Positions 44,664-53,805 of a stretch of DNA of 64,000 nucleotides are shown here, piece by piece; positions within the stretch are counted from its first letter, which is position 1, and every line of letters begins with the position of its first letter. The notes under the pieces were generated by a model that did not search any database, was not told where the DNA came from, and was given only the letters and a program-made list of their open reading frames with translations. The stretch comes from Inquilinus limosus DSM 16000. Its GTDB lineage: Bacteria; Pseudomonadota; Alphaproteobacteria; DSM-16000; Inquilinaceae. The position numbers were made by a program, and so were the translations under genes. The stretch covers positions 1 to 64,000 of the forward strand of contig NZ_AUHM01000032.1 in the NCBI RefSeq assembly GCF_000423185.1, written 5' to 3'.

Positions 44664-46595
44664 CTACTGCTTTTCCTTCTTGCTGATTGGATAGAAGTCC
44701 CAGGCGCCGTACTCGATCATGTTGTGGACGTAACCGTCGACCCAGTCGCGCGTGACGATGAAGCCGTACTCCTCCCACAGGAACTGGGTGGTGGCGTATT
44801 CGTGGCTCATCTCCTGCAGCTTCGCGTAGATCTTCTCCCGCTCCGCCGGATCGACCGTGGTCCAGCCCTCCTTCAGGAGCGGATCGAACTTCTCGCGCAT
44901 CAGCTGGCGGTAGCCCTCGCCGGTCATGCCCGCGACCAGGCCGGTGCTGGACAGGTAATAGGTCGCGGCGCCCAGCGGCCCGCCCGGATCGGAATAGTCC
45001 GGTCCCCAGCCCATGATCGCCATCGGCGCGCTGGGGTCGGCCCCGCCATAGACCTTGTCGGCGAAGGTGGCGGCCTGCAGCTGCTGGATCTTCAGCTTGA
45101 ACTTCGGATTGATGCGGGCCAGGTTCTGCTGCAGCAGCGACAGCGCCGAATGATACGCGCTGTTGCCTTCGGTCATGTAGGCGGTCAGCTCGAAGCCGTT
45201 CTCCCAGACCTGGCCGCCCCAGGCCTTCTTGAAGTGCTCCGCCGCCTTCTCGGGGTCGTAGGAATAGACCGGGCTGTCCGGCCGGTAGCCCATGATGCCG
45301 CGCACGGTGGGCCCCCGCAGCTGCACGGTCTTGCCCAGCAGGACCTCGTCCAGCAGCAGCTGGTAGTCCTGGGCGTAGTTGAAGCCCTTGCGCACGTCGA
45401 TATCGGCGAAGAAGTCGGGCGGGATGCCCTTGCCGTCCAGCTTGCCGCTGCCGATCGCCGGGTTGTCCACCGCGCTGACCGGCCAGATGTAGAAGATCGA
45501 CCGGCCGAACACCTGGGGCAGGCCCTCGGTCACCTTGATGCCGGGCTTCGCCGCCACCTCGTCCAGGAACTCCACCGGCGTCGTCACCACGTCGGCGTCG
45601 CCGGCCTCGAGCTGCAGCAGGCGCGTGGTCCATTCCGGCACGGACCGCAGAACGACGCGCTCCAGCTGGGCCGGGCCCTGCCAGTAGCCGTTGAACCGCT
45701 TCATGGTGATCTTCTTCTCGGACCGGTCCCATTCCTCGACCATGAAGGGGCCGCTGCCGTTCTCGACCTCGAACAGCTTGTCCTCGCCCAGCTCGGGCTT
45801 GTGGAACGCCTTCCAGGTGCCGGCGGTGCCGTCCCAGTCGCCCTGGTCGCGGGCCCACTCCTGATCGATGATCGAGGTGGCGAAGGGCAGCGCCATGATG
45901 CCCAGCGTGGCCGGGAACGGCGCATCCAGCACGATCGTCACCCGGTCGCCGTCGACCTTGATCTTCTCCGACAGCGCGTCGTGCACCTTGGCGAGGCCGA
46001 CGGCATCGACCTCGGCGAAGGTCTTCACCCCGGCCAGGTCCATGGCCCAGGCCTCGATGTCCGGATACTTGCCGGCGGTGATCATCTCCGTCACCGCATT
46101 GGCCATCCAGCTGTCGCCCTGCAGGATGGCGCGCATCAGCGAATACTTGACGTCCTGGGCCGTCAGCTCGCCATGGCCGGGGACGATCGCCGCCTTCTCC
46201 TGGTCGGTCAGCTCGTCATACAGCTTCCAGGCGACCAGGCCATCCGCGCCCTTCACCCCGACCTTGTGGGTGTAGACCCCCTTGCGGATCGGGAAGGTGT
46301 AGCTGATCGACCCGTTCTCACCCGGCTTGATCAGCCCGTTCTCCAATGACGGCACCTCGGTCGACAGGGCCGGCACGAACTCGGAGATCTCACTGCCCTT
46401 GTAGTTCAAGAGCCGCATATGGGTGTTGATCGAGACATAGGTGTTGGGGGTATCGGCCATGTAGGCCGGGTCCAGCGTCCGGATGTCGCTGGTCCAGAGA
46501 TAGACCAGGGTGTTCGGGTTCTTCAGCTCGGCCTGCGCTGCGCCGGACAGGGCCAGCAAGGCGACGCCGAGGCTGGGGCCGATCCAACTCTTCAT
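44664..46595 (-). CDS. dppA-like SBP: Peptide-binding protein, SBP_bac_5 family
   Basis: 643 residues, longer than most DppA/OppA proteins (~530-560). Signal peptide (cleavage near AQA-EL), then family 5 solute-binding features: LVYLWTSDIRTLDPAYM, IRKGVYTHKVGVKGADGLVAW, LTAQDVKYSLMRAI, YGLGFDPEKA-like YSYDPEKAAEHFKKAW, and a C-terminal LWEEYGFIVTRDWVDGYVHN segment. Delivers peptides to the DppB/DppC permeases. A small GGGCG/CGCCC hairpin lies just upstream of its ribosome site. The symbol dppA is avoided because the divergent D-aminopeptidase also carries that name in Bacillus. Confidence 0.92.
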   Translation of the reverse strand: MKSWIGPSLGVALLALSGAAQAELKNPNTLVYLWTSDIRTLDPAYMADTPNTYVSINTHMRLLNYKGSEISEFVPALSTEVPSLENGLIKPGENGSISYTFPIRKGVYTHKVGVKGADGLVAWKLYDELTDQEKAAIVPGHGELTAQDVKYSLMRAILQGDSWMANAVTEMITAGKYPDIEAWAMDLAGVKTFAEVDAVGLAKVHDALSEKIKVDGDRVTIVLDAPFPATLGIMALPFATSIIDQEWARDQGDWDGTAGTWKAFHKPELGEDKLFEVENGSGPFMVEEWDRSEKKITMKRFNGYWQGPAQLERVVLRSVPEWTTRLLQLEAGDADVVTTPVEFLDEVAAKPGIKVTEGLPQVFGRSIFYIWPVSAVDNPAIGSGKLDGKGIPPDFFADIDVRKGFNYAQDYQLLLDEVLLGKTVQLRGPTVRGIMGYRPDSPVYSYDPEKAAEHFKKAWGGQVWENGFELTAYMTEGNSAYHSALSLLQQNLARINPKFKLKIQQLQAATFADKVYGGADPSAPMAIMGWGPDYSDPGGPLGAATYYLSSTGLVAGMTGEGYRQLMREKFDPLLKEGWTTVDPAEREKIYAKLQEMSHEYATTQFLWEEYGFIVTRDWVDGYVHNMIEYGAWDFYPISKKEKQ

Positions 46596-46789
46596 CGAGA
46601 AGCCCTCCTGTTGATGGGCGCTTTCGCCCTTATGGGGTCGCCTGGAACGGCGATCTGCAGGCAGTGTGTCTTAGGCCCGACGATAAGACCATACTGAATA
46701 CGCCCAAATTTTCCGTTTCCAGAAAACCTTTAGCGCATTGGAATATAACCCCAGGTCATGGGCATGAGGACAGCCGCCCGGGAGGACCG
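46596..46789 (-). promoter_or_regulatory. Spacer between dppF and the binding-protein gene
   Basis: A 194-base, relatively AT-rich spacer inside the operon, with AGGAGG just upstream of the binding-protein ATG and a GGGCG-AAAG-CGCCC hairpin at 46616-46629. Such a gap often carries an extra promoter or a stabilising stem so the binding protein is made in excess over the ATPases. Confidence 0.4.
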
Positions 46790-47716
46790 TCAGGCTTCCG
46801 CGCGCACGAAATGCCGGTCCGACACCTGCAGCATCGGCAGGAACATCGGCTCGTAGTCCGGGGGGCGCACCGCGCTCGGGATCTCGTCCGCCAGCAGCAG
46901 GCGGTTCTCCGGCCGCTGCCGCGGATCGGCGACGGGGACGGAGGACAGGAGCTTGCGGGTGTAGCTGTGCCGCGGGTTGCCGAACACCTCGCGCCGGCTG
47001 CCGATCTCGACGATCTGGCCCAGATACATCACCGCCACGCGGTGGGCCATGCGCTCCACCACCGCCATGTCGTGCGAGATGAACAGGACCGAGATCCCCG
47101 TCTCGGCCTGCAAATCCATCAGCAGGTTGATCACCTGGGCCTGGATGGTGACGTCGAGCGACGCCACCGCCTCGTCCGCAATCACCAGCTTCGGCCGGGT
47201 GCTCAGCGCCCGGGCGATGCAGATGCGCTGGCGCTGGCCGCCGGAGAAGGCATGCGGGTGGCGCCGCGCATGCTCGGGCGACAGCCCCACCCGCTGCAGC
47301 AGCTCGGCGACGCGCGCCCGGATCTCGGCCCGCGAGAGGCCGCCATGCACCAGCATCGGGTCGGCGATCGCCTGCCCCACGGTCATGCGCGGGTTCAGCG
47401 AGCTGAAGGGGTCCTGGAACACCATCTGCACCTGTCGGCGCAGCGCCTGGATCTCGCGCGCCGGCCGCCCCAGCGTCTCGCGGCCCTCGAACCGGATCGA
47501 GCCGGAGACCGGCCGGTCCAGCTGCAGGATGCTGCGGCCGATGGTGGACTTGCCGCAGCCGCTTTCCCCCACCAAGGCCAGCGTCTCGCCCGGGAAGATC
47601 TCGAACGACACGTTCTCCACCGCATGGACCCGGCCCGTCACCTTGCCGAAGACGCCGGACCGCAGGTCGAAGCGGGTCGTCAGGTTCTCGACCGCCAGCA
47701 GCGGGGCGCGGGTCAT
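46790..47716 (-). CDS. dppF: Peptide ABC transporter ATPase, DppF type
   Basis: 308 residues. Walker [11 protein letters not shown]-loop [12 protein letters not shown], signature [15 protein letters not shown], Walker [13 protein letters not shown] (Glu-Ala replacing the usual Glu-Pro) and switch SHDMAVV. The C-terminal oligopeptide-transporter domain is present but lacks the usual Cys cluster. ATG overlaps the dppD stop by four bases. Confidence 0.93.
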   Translation of the reverse strand: MTRAPLLAVENLTTRFDLRSGVFGKVTGRVHAVENVSFEIFPGETLALVGESGCGKSTIGRSILQLDRPVSGSIRFEGRETLGRPAREIQALRRQVQMVFQDPFSSLNPRMTVGQAIADPMLVHGGLSRAEIRARVAELLQRVGLSPEHARRHPHAFSGGQRQRICIARALSTRPKLVIADEAVASLDVTIQAQVINLLMDLQAETGISVLFISHDMAVVERMAHRVAVMYLGQIVEIGSRREVFGNPRHSYTRKLLSSVPVADPRQRPENRLLLADEIPSAVRPPDYEPMFLPMLQVSDRHFVRAEA

Positions 47717-48636
47717 GCCGACACCGCCTCGACACCCTGGTCCCTGCGCGCCTCGACCAGGCTGGAGGCATCGCTCATCTCGACCAGAGGAAAGCGCTCG
47801 GGCTCGTCCTTGTCGGCCATGCTGCCCAGGCGCGGAACCGCGGCCAGCAGCGCGCGGGTATAGGCGTGCGCCGGCGTCTCGAACACCTCGTAGACCGTTC
47901 CGGTCTCCACGATCTTCCCCTTCAGCATGACGCAGATCCGGTCCGCGATCTCGGCCACCACGCCCATGTCGTGGGTGATGAACAGCACCGACATCCCGAT
48001 CTCGCGCTGCAGCGCCCGCACTAGGTCGAGGATCTGGGCCTGGATGGTGACGTCCAGCGCCGTGGTCGGCTCGTCCAGGATCATCAGCGACGGGCGGCAG
48101 CACAGCGCCATGGCGATCATCACCCGCTGGCGCATGCCGCCGGACAGGTGGTGCGGATACTGGTCCAGCCGCTTCTCCGCTTCCGGCACCCGCACCAGCT
48201 TCAGCGCGTTCAGAGCGATCGCGCGCGCCTCCGCCGCGCTCTTGCCCTGGTGCTGCATGATCGCTTCGCTGATCTGGAAGCCGATGCTGAAGACCGGATT
48301 CAGGCTGGCCATCGGGTCCTGGAACACCATCGAGATGTCGGCCCCGCGGACGTCCTTCATCCGCTTCTGCGGCAGCCGGGCCAGGTCGGCCACCTCTCCC
48401 CCGCGGAGGCGCATCCGGATCGACCCGCCGGCCAGCACGGCGCCGTCATATTCGGCCAGCCGCATGATGGTCATCGCGGTGACCGATTTGCCGCTGCCCG
48501 ATTCCCCGACCAGGGCCAGCGTCTCGCCCCGCCCGATATGGAAGGAGACGCCCTTCACCGCGTGCAGGGTCTCGCCCCCACCGAGCGAGAACGACACCTG
48601 GAGGTTGTCGACCTCGAGCACGCGATCGTCCCTCAT
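47713..48636 (-). CDS. dppD: Peptide ABC transporter ATPase, DppD type
   Basis: 307 residues. Walker [11 protein letters not shown]-loop [12 protein letters not shown], signature [15 protein letters not shown], Walker [13 protein letters not shown], switch THDMGVV. First gene of the minus-strand operon dppD-dppF-SBP-dppB-dppC-S12 hydrolase. It is divergent from the D-aminopeptidase gene across a 106-base AT-rich spacer holding a likely operator. Confidence 0.93.
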   Translation of the reverse strand: MRDDRVLEVDNLQVSFSLGGGETLHAVKGVSFHIGRGETLALVGESGSGKSVTAMTIMRLAEYDGAVLAGGSIRMRLRGGEVADLARLPQKRMKDVRGADISMVFQDPMASLNPVFSIGFQISEAIMQHQGKSAAEARAIALNALKLVRVPEAEKRLDQYPHHLSGGMRQRVMIAMALCCRPSLMILDEPTTALDVTIQAQILDLVRALQREIGMSVLFITHDMGVVAEIADRICVMLKGKIVETGTVYEVFETPAHAYTRALLAAVPRLGSMADKDEPERFPLVEMSDASSLVEARRDQGVEAVSA

Positions 48637-48663
48637 GGCGGCTCCGATGCTGCGGGCAAGAAG

Positions 48664-48680
48664 AAATTTCTTATACGCTA
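48664..48680. promoter_or_regulatory. Shared motif, copy 1 (dppD / D-aminopeptidase spacer)
   Basis: AAATTTCTTATACGCTA. A near copy (AATTTTCCTATACGACTA) lies at 50293-50310 in front of the regulator and M81 genes. It overlaps a perfect palindrome AAGAAATTTCTT at 48661-48672. Candidate binding site of the XRE-cupin regulator encoded at 49,618. Confidence 0.45.
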
Positions 48681-48742
48681 AAAAATACCGTATTTAACAA
48701 TGACGTCTGTCACAAGCACCAATGACAAGCCGGGAGGACGGA

Positions 48743-49570
48743 ATGCGTCTCTACATCTCCGCCGACATCGAAGGCATCGTCGGCGTCGTCAGCCGCGACC
48801 AGACCGGGCCCGAGGGCTTCGAGTACGAGCGGGCGCGCGACTGGATGACCGACACCGTGGTCGCCGCCTGCGAGGCCGCGCTGGAGGCCGGGGCGACCGA
48901 GATCGTGGTCAGCGATTCCCACGGCAACGGCCAGAGCCTGAAGATCGAGAAGCTGCCGGAAACCGTCCAGCTGGTGCGCAGCTGGCCGCGGCCGCTGTGC
49001 ATGATGCAGGGGATCGAGGTCGGCGAGTTCGCGGGCGCCCTGCTGATCGGCTACCACTCCGGCGCCAGCAACCCTGCCGGCGTGCTGGCGCACACGCTGA
49101 GCGGCAGCGCCTTTCAGGAGGTGCGCGTCAACGGCCAGGTGCTGAACGAGGCCGGGCTGAACGCCGCCATCGCCGGCCATTACGGCGTGCCGGTGATCTA
49201 CGCCTCGGGCGACGACGTGGCGACGGCCGAGATCCGCGACATCCTCGGCGACATCGAGACGACGACGGTGAAATGGGCGCACAGCACGCGCTCCGCCCGC
49301 ACCTTGACGCCGGCGGCGGCCCATGCGGCGGTGCGCGCGGGCGTGAAGCGCGCGATCGCCCGCATCGGCGAGGCCAGGCCGTTCCGGCTGAAGGCCCCCT
49401 GCGCCCTGGAGGTCCGGTTCCGCCACCGCCTGCCGGTCGAGCACCTGGCCTATCTGCGCTTCGTCACCCAGGTCGACACCTACACCATCCGCTACGAGGC
49501 GGAGGATGCGGTCGACATGTCGAAGTTCCTGATGTTCCTGTTCGGCTACAGCGTCACCGCGACGATGTAG
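48743..49570 (+). CDS. dppA: Zinc D-aminopeptidase, M55 family (DppA)
   Basis: 275 residues, standard length. Cleaves N-terminal D-amino acids from peptides; Bacillus DppA is encoded with a Dpp transporter. Zinc-ligand motifs of family M55 are present: SADIEG (Asp8, Glu10), SDSHGNG, IGYHSGAS and GHYGVPVIYASGDD. ATG 48743 has GGGAGGA seven bases upstream, better than the ATG seven codons earlier. Divergent from dppD, and the transporter presumably supplies its substrate. Confidence 0.93.
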   Translation: MRLYISADIEGIVGVVSRDQTGPEGFEYERARDWMTDTVVAACEAALEAGATEIVVSDSHGNGQSLKIEKLPETVQLVRSWPRPLCMMQGIEVGEFAGALLIGYHSGASNPAGVLAHTLSGSAFQEVRVNGQVLNEAGLNAAIAGHYGVPVIYASGDDVATAEIRDILGDIETTTVKWAHSTRSARTLTPAAAHAAVRAGVKRAIARIGEARPFRLKAPCALEVRFRHRLPVEHLAYLRFVTQVDTYTIRYEAEDAVDMSKFLMFLFGYSVTATM

Positions 49571-49580
49571 CCGGCTGGGA

Positions 49581-49608
49581 GCCACCCTGCCGCCGCGGGC
49601 CGGGTGGC
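49581..49608. terminator. Bidirectional hairpin between convergent genes
   Basis: GCCACCC / GGGTGGC seven-base stem with a 14-base GC-rich loop in the 47-base gap between the D-aminopeptidase and regulator stops; position suits termination of both. Confidence 0.55.
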
Positions 49609-49617
49609 GGCGTTCCG

Positions 49618-50226
49618 TCAGATCGCGAACAGGGACCGCAACGTCCCCTCCAGCCCGGGATCGGGGCTGGAGCAGACGAAGATGATGGTCGCGTCGCCTT
49701 CGCCCACCGAGACGAAGCCGTGGCCCATGGTGCTGTCGATATAGATGCTGCCGCCCTTCTCCAGCCGCACCGGGGCGTAATGGTCGGTGTGCACCTCGAT
49801 CGCCCCCTCGAGGACGTGGACGAACTCCTCTCCCGAATGGCGGACCAGCGGGCCGAACTCGGCGATGTCGCGCGTCTTGACCGTGGCGATCACCGGCACC
49901 ATCCGCTTCCGCTGCAGCTCGGTGCAGAGATAGAGATAGTCGTAGTTCGGGGTGACCTGCTGCAGCCCCTCCCCCGGCCGGCTGATCGACCGCCGGGCCA
50001 GGGCCGCCCCCGTCCCCGCCGGCGTCGACAGCAGCTCGGCCAGGGTGACGCCCAGCCCCTCGCTGATCTGCAGCAGCTTGTCATAGGTCAGCGACATCTG
50101 GTCGTTCTCGACCTTCGACAGGGTCGAGACCGCGACCCCGGTCCGCTGATAGACGTCCTGGAGCGTCCAGCCGTGCCGACGCCGCAGCGCCTTCAGGCAT
50201 TCCCCGAGCTTGGGCTGATTGGACAT
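49618..50226 (-). CDS. XRE-cupin transcriptional regulator
   Basis: 202 residues. N-terminal XRE helix-turn-helix about 8-62 (LKALRRRHGWTLQDVYQRTG, VSTLSKVENDQMSLTYDKL) and C-terminal cupin about 110-185 (GEEFVHVLEGAIEVHTDH, GGSIYIDSTMGHGFVSVGEG). Such regulators sense a small ligand in the cupin and control nearby catabolic genes. It sits between the D-aminopeptidase and the M81 gene and is divergent from the latter, so it likely controls the peptide module through the motif at 48,664 and 50,293. The start is uncertain: MSNQPK is family-like but has a weak ribosome site, and a GTG at 50256 is in frame. Confidence 0.88.
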   Translation of the reverse strand: MSNQPKLGECLKALRRRHGWTLQDVYQRTGVAVSTLSKVENDQMSLTYDKLLQISEGLGVTLAELLSTPAGTGAALARRSISRPGEGLQQVTPNYDYLYLCTELQRKRMVPVIATVKTRDIAEFGPLVRHSGEEFVHVLEGAIEVHTDHYAPVRLEKGGSIYIDSTMGHGFVSVGEGDATIIFVCSSPDPGLEGTLRSLFAI

Positions 50227-50292
50227 GCGCGCACCGGACGGTTGATCATCGATCACCCTAAGTCGAGCGTCGCGCTTATCGCAAGAACCATT

Positions 50293-50310
50293 AATTTTCC
50301 TATACGACTA
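50293..50310. promoter_or_regulatory. Shared motif, copy 2 (regulator / M81 spacer)
   Basis: AATTTTCCTATACGACTA, closely matching the motif at 48664-48680 and lying in a sharply AT-rich part of the divergent spacer. Candidate operator; a TTGACA follows at 50316-50321 but without a well-spaced -10. Confidence 0.45.
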
Positions 50311-50433
50311 ATTATTTGACATAAACGCTATAGTCCCGCAACCTTCGGCCAAAGGGAGGCCACGGACGTCCGTCGACATCGCCGTGATTGGGGGCGCCGG
50401 CGCGCCGCTGGCTATCGAGACGGAGGCGCATCC

Positions 50434-51897
50434 GTGAAGATCTTCATCGCCGCCCTGGTCACCGAGACCAACACATTCTCGCCGCTGCCGACCGGCGCCG
50501 CCAGCTTCTACGCCCCCGATACCTATCGGCGGCGCGACGCCAGCCTGGACGGCACGGCGGCCGAGACGATCTGCCAGAAGACCTGGCGCCGGCTGGCCGA
50601 GCGCGACGGGCACGAGGTGGTCGAGAGCGTCACCGCGATCGCCCAGCCGGCCGGGCGCACCATCCGGTCGCTGTACGAGAGCCTGCGCGACGACATCCTG
50701 GACGATCTGCGCCGGGCCGGGCCGGTCGACGTGGTGCTGCTGCTGATGCACGGCGCGATGGTGGCGGACGGCTATGACGACTGCGAGGGCGACACCGCCG
50801 AGCGGGTGCGCGCCATCGTCGGCCCCGAGGTGCCGGTCGGGATGGAGCTGGACCTGCACTGCCACCTGACCGACCGGATGGTCGAGGCCTGCACCGCGAT
50901 CATCGGCTTCAAGGAATACCCGCACACCGACATGGAGCCGCGCGCGGCCGAGCTGTACGAGCTGTGCCTGCGCGCCCGCCGCGGCGAGATCCGGCCGGTG
51001 ATGGCGCTGCACGACTGCCGCATGATCGGCATGTGGCGCACCCCGGTGGAGCCGATGCGCGGCTTCGTCGACCGGATGCAGGCGCTGGAGGGCCGCGACG
51101 GCATCCTGTCGGTCACCTTCGGCCACGGCTTCCCCTGGGGCGATGTCGAGGATGTCGGCGCGCGGATGCTGGTGCTGGCCGACGGCGACCGCGACCGGGC
51201 CCGCCGGGTGGCCGAGGATCTGGGGCGGGAGATCTGGGACCTGCGCCACGCCACGGCGACGCCGCACGACACGGCGGACGAGGCGCTGGACCATGCCCTG
51301 GCGGCGCCGTGCGGTCCGGTGGTTCTGGCCGACGTGGCCGACAATGCCGGCGGCGGCGCGCCCGGCGACAGCACCTTCATCCTGCGCCGGATCATCGACC
51401 GCGGCATCGGCAGCGTGGTCAGCGGCTGCTACTGGGACCCGCAGGCTGTGGCGCTGTGCGAGGAGGCCGGCGAAGGGGCGAGCTTCGACCTGCGCATCGG
51501 CGGCAAATGCGGCCCGGCCTCGGGCGATCCGGTCGATCTTCGGGTCACGGTCAGGCGCGTTCTGCCGGAGCTGCACCAGACCGGGCTGAGCGAGGGCTGG
51601 GCGCCGCTGGGCCGCGGCGTCTGGGTGCAGGCGGCGGGCGAGGTCGACCTGGTGCTGGTGACGCTGCGCAGCCAGACCTTCGCGCCCGACGCCTTCACCG
51701 CCTTCGGCATCGACCCGACCAAGAAGGCGATCGTGGTGGTGAAGTCGACCCAGCATTTCCATGCCGGCTTCGCCCCGATCGCGGCCGAGATCCGATACGT
51801 CACCACGCCCGGGGCGATCCCGCCCGACTATGCCGCCATCGGCTACACCAAGCGCCGCCTGCCGTTCTGGCCGCGCGTCGAGAATCCCTTCGCCTGA
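50434..51897 (+). CDS. M81-family metallopeptidase, MlrC-like
   Basis: 487 residues. M81 (microcystinase C/MlrC) hydrolases are cytoplasmic zinc peptidases; MlrC finishes the breakdown of the cyclic hepatotoxin microcystin. Family hallmarks: LVTETNTFSP at 8-17, LLLMHGAMVADGYDDCEGD, GMELDLHCHLTD with the zinc-binding D-x-H, GFKEYPHTDM, and VLADVADNAGGGAPGDST. GTG start. An S12 serine hydrolase follows 22 bases later. Many M81 proteins act on ordinary peptides, so microcystin itself should not be assumed as substrate. Confidence 0.9.
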   Translation: MKIFIAALVTETNTFSPLPTGAASFYAPDTYRRRDASLDGTAAETICQKTWRRLAERDGHEVVESVTAIAQPAGRTIRSLYESLRDDILDDLRRAGPVDVVLLLMHGAMVADGYDDCEGDTAERVRAIVGPEVPVGMELDLHCHLTDRMVEACTAIIGFKEYPHTDMEPRAAELYELCLRARRGEIRPVMALHDCRMIGMWRTPVEPMRGFVDRMQALEGRDGILSVTFGHGFPWGDVEDVGARMLVLADGDRDRARRVAEDLGREIWDLRHATATPHDTADEALDHALAAPCGPVVLADVADNAGGGAPGDSTFILRRIIDRGIGSVVSGCYWDPQAVALCEEAGEGASFDLRIGGKCGPASGDPVDLRVTVRRVLPELHQTGLSEGWAPLGRGVWVQAAGEVDLVLVTLRSQTFAPDAFTAFGIDPTKKAIVVVKSTQHFHAGFAPIAAEIRYVTTPGAIPPDYAAIGYTKRRLPFWPRVENPFA

Positions 51898-51919
51898 CGC
51901 TGCTTTCCGGGAGGACGCC

Positions 51920-53551
51920 ATGAGCCACGACAGCCCACTGCCCCCGGACCTTCCCCATGATTTGGGGGCCCGGATCGACGCGCTGTTCGCGCGCTGGGCC
52001 CGGCCGGATTCGCCCGGCGCCGCGGTCAGCGTCACCCGGCACGGGCGCGAGATCCATCGCGGCTTCTACGGCATGGCCGACCTGGCCCATGGCGTGCCGA
52101 TCGACGAGCGCACGGTGATCCGCATCGGGTCGCAGACCAAGCAGTTCACCGTGCTGCTGGCGCTGATGCTGGAAGCCGAAGGCAGGCTGTCGCTGGAAGA
52201 CGACGTCCGCCGCCACCTGCCCTGGCTGCCGGAATATCCGGAGACGGTGACGCTGCGCCACCTGGCCGCCAATGTCGGCGGTCTGCGCGATTTCCTCGAG
52301 ATCATGGTCCTGGGCGGGCTGCCGATCGGGGCGCCGTCCACCCGCGCCTGGGCGCGCCGGATCATCGGCGGCCATGGCGGCGTGAACTTCCGGCCCGGCA
52401 CCGACCTGATCTACTGCAACACCGGCTTCTTCCTGCTGTCGGAGATCGTCGAGCAGGTCTCTGGCCGCAGCTTCAACCAGCTGCTGGAGGAGCGCATCAC
52501 CGGGCCGCTGGGCATGCGCGACACCCGGCTGATGCGCTGGGATTCGGAGATCCTGCCGCGGCTGGCGGACCACCACACCCGCGGCCCGGACGGCGGCTGG
52601 CACAAGGCGCAATGGGGCGTGGTGCTGGGCGGCGAAGGCGGCATGGTCTCGACGCTCGAGGACATGAAGCTCTGGCTGGCCAATCTGGACCAACCGAAGG
52701 TCGGCACGCCGGAGATGATCGCCCGGATGTCGGCGCCCGGCGCCGTGATCGACGGCATCCCGCCGCCCTACGGCCTCGGCCTCGTCACCTGCCGCTACCG
52801 CGGCCTCGCCAGCATCGGCCATGGCGGCGGCGTCGCCGGCGGCCGCTCGGAATCGGTGCGCTTCCCGGAGGCCGGGATCGGCGTCGTCATCCTCGGCAAC
52901 ACCGACGACATGGGCCCGTTCTCGCTGGCCCGCCGCATCCTGGATCTGGTGCTGGGCCATGAGCCCGGCCCGCCGCGCGCGCCCGGCGCCACCGAACGTC
53001 TGGTCCGCGCCGCCGGGCTGTACCGGGCCGAGGACGGCGACGACGTGTTCGGCATCACCGTGAAGGACGGCGAGCCGGTGATGGTCAGCAACATGGGCGG
53101 CGGCCTGCCGATCGAGCAGGTCGGCGACGACAGCTTCATGCCCGAGCGCGGTATCGTGCCGCTGGAGTTCACGCCGCGCGACGACGGGACCATCGACACA
53201 CGCTGGTTCGGCCGGCCGCGGCGCTTCCGCCGCCTGTCCGACGCCGCCCTGCCGATCGCGCCCGGCCTGGCCGGCCGCTACGCCGACGCCGCCACCGGAT
53301 TCGAGGCGGAGATCGGCGAGGACGGGGACGAGACGGTGCTGTGCCTGCGCACGTCCCACGGCGCGTGGGAGACGGCCCTGGAGGCCCGTGCTCCCGATCT
53401 GTACCTGGCGCTGCCGCGGCGGGCCATCGCCGACACCCCGCCGCCGGCGGTCGAGACCGGCGGGTGGCTGTTCACGGTGCGCCGCGTCCCCGAAGGCATC
53501 GTGCTGAACGACGACCGCACCAAGCGGCTGCTGCTGGCCCGCGTGCCCTGA
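51920..53551 (+). CDS. S12-family serine hydrolase, second copy, MlrB-like context
   Basis: 543 residues. Active-site S71-Q-T-K74, Y164-C-N166 and IGHGGGVAG; C-terminal ~190 residues form beta-rich domains like those of D-aminopeptidase DAP. No signal peptide. GGGAGGA lies six bases before the ATG and the gene follows the M81 gene closely. In the mlr pathway MlrB (S12) cleaves linear microcystin and MlrC (M81) the tetrapeptide, so a two-step peptide breakdown is suggested. It is only moderately similar to the other S12 gene at 41,017, so the two probably differ in substrate. Confidence 0.88.
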   Translation: MSHDSPLPPDLPHDLGARIDALFARWARPDSPGAAVSVTRHGREIHRGFYGMADLAHGVPIDERTVIRIGSQTKQFTVLLALMLEAEGRLSLEDDVRRHLPWLPEYPETVTLRHLAANVGGLRDFLEIMVLGGLPIGAPSTRAWARRIIGGHGGVNFRPGTDLIYCNTGFFLLSEIVEQVSGRSFNQLLEERITGPLGMRDTRLMRWDSEILPRLADHHTRGPDGGWHKAQWGVVLGGEGGMVSTLEDMKLWLANLDQPKVGTPEMIARMSAPGAVIDGIPPPYGLGLVTCRYRGLASIGHGGGVAGGRSESVRFPEAGIGVVILGNTDDMGPFSLARRILDLVLGHEPGPPRAPGATERLVRAAGLYRAEDGDDVFGITVKDGEPVMVSNMGGGLPIEQVGDDSFMPERGIVPLEFTPRDDGTIDTRWFGRPRRFRRLSDAALPIAPGLAGRYADAATGFEAEIGEDGDETVLCLRTSHGAWETALEARAPDLYLALPRRAIADTPPPAVETGGWLFTVRRVPEGIVLNDDRTKRLLLARVP

Positions 53552-53624
53552 CGTCCCGATCCGGCTGGCTACACCCACGGGACCTCGGCAGGATCCGAGG
53601 CTGAGCTTTGCGTGGAACAGCAAG

Positions 53625-53651
53625 AAGGCCGCCCCTTGTGAAGGCGGCCTT
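53625..53651. terminator. Strong hairpin between convergent operons
   Basis: AAGGCCGCC / GGCGGCCTT perfect nine-base stem with nine-base loop. On the minus strand it lies 13 bases beyond the tRNA-like 3' end at 53,665-53,682, so it may be the original terminator of that tRNA gene; now it can serve both flanking operons. Confidence 0.7.
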
Positions 53652-53664
53652 GTGCAAGGAACGT

Positions 53665-53682
53665 TGGTTGCGGGGACAGGAT
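53665..53682 (-). pseudogene. 3' fragment of a tRNA-Met-like gene, possible attachment-site scar
   Basis: On the minus strand the 18 bases ATCCTGTCCCCGCAACCA read as the end of a tRNA: two T-loop bases, T-stem 3' strand CCTGT, acceptor 3' strand CCCCGCA, discriminator A and encoded CCA. The sequence matches my memory of elongator tRNA-Met genes. Upstream of it the rest of the tRNA (T-loop GTTCAA etc.) is absent. Such fragments, with terminator attached, are typical duplicated attachment cores left by elements integrated at tRNA genes. Confidence 0.5.
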
Positions 53683-53805
53683 ACCACCGATATCCATACG
53701 GCTTGGCCGTGGCAGTCTAAGGCCGGCGCTCAACCGCAAGCGACAATGGCGCCGACGAGCGGCCGCGCAAGGAGGTCGCGATCCGCGAGCACCTCGCCTG
53801 TATGG

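Noticed and set aside
50434-53551. A microcystin-degradation cluster
   Set aside because: Only MlrB/MlrC-type relatives are present, no mlrA; the families are widespread outside that pathway, so only a general peptide role is claimed.
53660-53760. An intact tRNA gene on the minus strand
   Set aside because: Only the last 18 bases match; the T-loop, anticodon and D arms are absent upstream.
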